Translations under genes and position numbers: made by a program
Shown: piece after piece, positions 13,351 to 14,839 of the stretch
Layout: each line of letters begins with the position of its first letter
Position numbering within the stretch: position 1 is the first letter of the stretch
The notes under the pieces: generated by a model
Databases searched by the model: none
Seen by the model: only the letters and a program-made list of their open reading frames with translations
Told to the model about the DNA's origin: nothing
From: Candidatus Binatia bacterium
Lineage (GTDB): Bacteria > Desulfobacterota_B > Binatia > UBA9968
DNA: 14,839 nt
Assembly: GCA_025922795.1 (NCBI GenBank)
Contig: JAICHC010000010.1
Location: forward strand, 1-14,839
Reading direction: 5' to 3'

Positions 13351-13926
13351 CTAACGGTTGCGCAGGTCGCTCTTGAGCTCCCGGCGGGCGGCATCGAGTC
13401 TAGACTGGTCGTCGCGCAGCTCCCCGCGGCTCTCGCGGATCTCTTTCAGGTCACTGCGGATCTCTTGCCGACCCTGTCGAATCTCGTCCCGGCTCGCGCC
13501 GTTGCGAATGTCTCGTCTGAGCTCGGCGCGATCTCTGCGCAGCTCGGCGTAGTCCTTGCGCAAGTCCCTGCGGCTCTCGTGCACTTCCTTGCGCGCATTG
13601 CGGACATCTTTGAAATCCTGCCGGATCTCCGCCTTGTTATGGTGGCCGCGATTGTCGAAGCGGCCATGATGCCGGCGATCGAACCGGGCGTTGCGCCGGT
13701 AGTCGTGGCGATCGTAACGCCCATAACGTTTCCGAGCATCCCAGCGGCCGCGCTGCACATGGTCCTTCTTGTTGCGCTGATAGACGTGTTTCTTGCTTTT
13801 GTGTTCACGCCACTCACGGCGATGATCGCCGTCGGTAGCCTTGGCGATCGCGGGTAGCGTGGGCACAAGCAGCGCGCCCGCAAATAACCCGGCGATGATA
13901 ACGTTGGTTATTTTTCTCACTTCCAT
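13351..13926 (-). CDS. Exported highly charged helical protein, family unknown
   Basis: A 191-aa protein I cannot assign to a named family. Residues 1-28 are a signal peptide (basic MEVRK start, hydrophobic core, AIA cleavage site). Residues about 32-98 are rich in His, Arg, Tyr and Asp with motifs such as RYDRHDYRRNARFDRR. Residues about 99-190 are almost all Arg, Asp, Glu, Lys and Leu in a repeating pattern (DLRKDYAELRRDRAELRRDI) that should form a long amphipathic or single charged helix. There is no cysteine, so it is soluble rather than a lipoprotein. The start has a strong AAAGGAG seven bases upstream. It lies 38 bp after the glycine-zipper lipoprotein gene and shares its transcript, ending at the terminator at 13270-13325. 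A periplasmic structural or stress role is conceivable but not shown. Confidence 0.85.
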   Translation of the reverse strand: MEVRKITNVIIAGLFAGALLVPTLPAIAKATDGDHRREWREHKSKKHVYQRNKKDHVQRGRWDARKRYGRYDRHDYRRNARFDRRHHGRFDNRGHHNKAEIRQDFKDVRNARKEVHESRRDLRKDYAELRRDRAELRRDIRNGASRDEIRQGRQEIRSDLKEIRESRGELRDDQSRLDAARRELKSDLRNR

Positions 13927-13964
13927 TTCTCTTCTCCTTTCGAGATATTGTCATCCAGTGTCGA

Positions 13965-14225
13965 TTATCGATAGTCGTCCTGCTCCTGTCCCTGCATGTA
14001 GTCGCCAATCAGCGCACCGGCGCCGAGACCGACACCGGCGCCGATGGCAGCACCCGTGCCTGGGCGACCGAAAGCTGTTCCGATCAGCCCGCCCGCTGCC
14101 GCGCCGCCGAGAGCACCGATACCGACGCCCTTTTCCCGGGTCGTCAGTGGCCCGCCGGCACAGCCAATCATCGTCATCGCGACAAACCCGATGGCCGCCA
14201 TCCGCACTGAAATTCTCGTCTTCAT
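13965..14225 (-). CDS. Glycine-zipper lipoprotein
   Basis: An 86-aa envelope lipoprotein. A short signal peptide ends in the lipobox MIGC with the lipidated Cys22; the -3 Met is a mild deviation from Leu. The residue after Cys is Ala, not Asp, so outer-membrane sorting is expected. Residues 33-74 form the glycine zipper (GVGIGALGGAAAGG, then GAAIGAGVGLGAGALIG), two GxxxG-rich membrane-associating hairpin halves. The C-terminus is acidic. The ATG at 14225 is chosen over 14264, because GGGAGG stands four bases upstream and the lipoprotein signal begins there. Similar proteins (OmpA-like glycine-zipper or SlyB-like) are envelope-integrity factors. It is the first gene of a two-gene unit with the charged exported protein. 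Confidence 0.85.
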   Translation of the reverse strand: MKTRISVRMAAIGFVAMTMIGCAGGPLTTREKGVGIGALGGAAAGGLIGTAFGRPGTGAAIGAGVGLGAGALIGDYMQGQEQDDYR

Positions 14226-14771
14226 TTTGCCTCCCGCGTTATTTGTTATTCCGATAACGTACACGACGGCTCATTTGAGCAACGCTCATGCCATGGTCAA
14301 TGAGACTGCTAAGTAATTGATTTGACCGGGAACGGTCGTCTTCGGCCCTTTCTTCATCCAGTAATAATTACGTGACGGTGGGGAAAATATTAAAGTGCCG
14401 ATCGCGTCCGCAGTTGCGCCGATCAAACCGAATTTCGTCATGCGCCGCCAATCCATGCCAAGTGATGAAACAGTCTGCCTTGCAGTCACCACACGCTGGC
14501 ATGGCTGACCATCACGGCGGTGAAATCAGCGCTTGAAGGTAATGCGGGAATAAAATGGCAGTCTGAGCGATGATCGGCTAAAGAGGTCAACAGTAAACGG
14601 CGAGTGTTCGAACGCTTAAAGAAAGATTTTCGGGAGTTGAGCCGTGCCGCCGGATGATCTGGAAGCCGAACGACGGAATGTGACAGGATTATACGCTGGT
14701 AGGGCGACGGCCGGCCGCCCTACGAAATCCCGCAGCTTGCTGTAGGGGTGTTCAGTTTTCTTTGATCTGTC
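14226..14771. other. Intergenic region right of the lipoprotein gene
   Basis: About 546 bp with no gene I can defend. Just upstream of the lipoprotein start, GTTAT-TCCG-ATAAC (about 14244-14257) is a small inverted repeat, and GCTCA-TT-TGAGC (about 14269-14280) a second. Either could be an operator for the minus-strand lipoprotein operon. A minus-strand frame at 14286-14492 is considered and rejected. A GC hairpin at 14699-14723 is listed separately. The rest looks non-coding or decayed. Confidence 0.45.
14699..14723. repeat. GC-rich hairpin GTAGGGCG/CGCCCTAC
   Basis: A perfect 8-bp stem (14699-14706 with 14716-14723) with a 9-nt GC-rich loop. A further GTAGGG at 14742-14747 can compete for the same CCCTAC. 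It lies 3' of the minus-strand gene ending at 14772, and might be a REP-like 3'-end element. There is no T-run for an intrinsic terminator on the minus strand. Confidence 0.55.
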
Positions 14772-14839
14772 TTAACGATGCGCGCGGATGATGTTCTGGC
14801 CAAGACGCCAGCGCAGGACTTCATTGGCGCCTTCGGTAA
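14772..14839 (-). CDS. Acyl-CoA dehydrogenase, C-terminal fragment (runs off the window)
   Basis: The last 22 codons of a minus-strand gene ending in TAA at 14772-14774. The peptide TEGANEVLRWRLGQNIIRAH followed by Arg and stop matches the C-terminal signature of acyl-CoA dehydrogenases (EGxNEVLR), where the EG(T/A)NE segment lies near the flavin and adenine. The rest of the gene, including the catalytic base and FAD-binding core, is outside the window, so the subfamily cannot be named. The call rests on this one motif. Confidence 0.7.
   Translation of the reverse strand, partial: TEGANEVLRWRLGQNIIRAHR

Noticed and set aside
13465..13857. A 130-codon very hydrophobic frame on the plus strand that looks like a membrane protein
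   Set aside because: It is the exact antisense of the charged exported protein; antisense codons of Arg/Asp/Glu-rich sequence read as Ala/Val/Leu/Ile. The minus-strand gene has a signal peptide, strong ribosome-binding site and terminator.
14286..14492. A 68-codon minus-strand frame starting at GTG
   Set aside because: It has no ribosome-binding site and no recognisable motif, and the frame is short. It could be a real small gene, but nothing in the sequence supports it beyond its being open.

Overview
The window looks like a chromosomal stretch from a moderately GC-rich, Gram-negative bacterium. Evidence for the cell type is a lipoprotein with a lipobox, two cleavable signal peptides, and a periplasmic-type tungstate-binding protein. 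The gene mix (PYROXD2-like FAD oxidoreductases, a UbiD-family decarboxylase, an AbrB-family transporter, many hairpin-type intergenic repeats) fits an uncultured soil or sediment lineage such as Binatota, Rokubacteria or NC10, but the sequence alone does not settle the taxonomy.

Layout. (1) 1-1913, minus strand: a RavA-like MoxR AAA+ ATPase followed, with a one-base overlap, by the N-terminal 265 codons of its probable VWA-domain partner, which runs off the left edge. (2) 2143-7863, plus strand: two paralogous FAD-dependent oxidoreductases of the phytoene-desaturase/PYROXD2 type, a short-chain dehydrogenase/reductase (SDR) and a UbiD-family prFMN-dependent decarboxylase. They look like one catabolic or biosynthetic cluster of unknown substrate. 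Two of the intergenic gaps here are filled by striking elements built from 8-bp-period hexamer repeats in inverted arms. (3) 8029-11829, plus strand: a one-component regulator (excisionase-type HTH fused to a periplasmic-binding-protein-like domain) and then the tungstate ABC transporter tupA-tupB-tupC. The gap between regulator and tupA is almost completely occupied by a ~224-bp imperfect palindrome able to form a closed multi-branched RNA, which could be a cis-regulatory RNA or a palindromic repeat. (4) 11868-12944, minus strand: an AbrB-family membrane protein, convergent with tupC. (5) 13351-14225, minus strand: a glycine-zipper lipoprotein and a very highly charged exported helical protein, ending in a good intrinsic terminator. 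(6) 14772-14839, minus strand: the last 22 codons of what looks like an acyl-CoA dehydrogenase.

How the parts work together. TupA binds tungstate in the periplasm, TupB is the channel and TupC the ATPase. The upstream regulator has a sensor domain of the same general fold class as TupA, and is the natural candidate for tungstate or molybdate control of the operon. The oxidoreductase/SDR/UbiD block would carry out redox steps plus a (de)carboxylation on a shared, unidentified substrate. UbiD needs prenylated FMN from UbiX, and no ubiX is visible here. The most unusual material in the window is non-coding: the two octamer-period inverted elements at 3739-3806 and 5458-5560, and the palindrome at 8947-9170.
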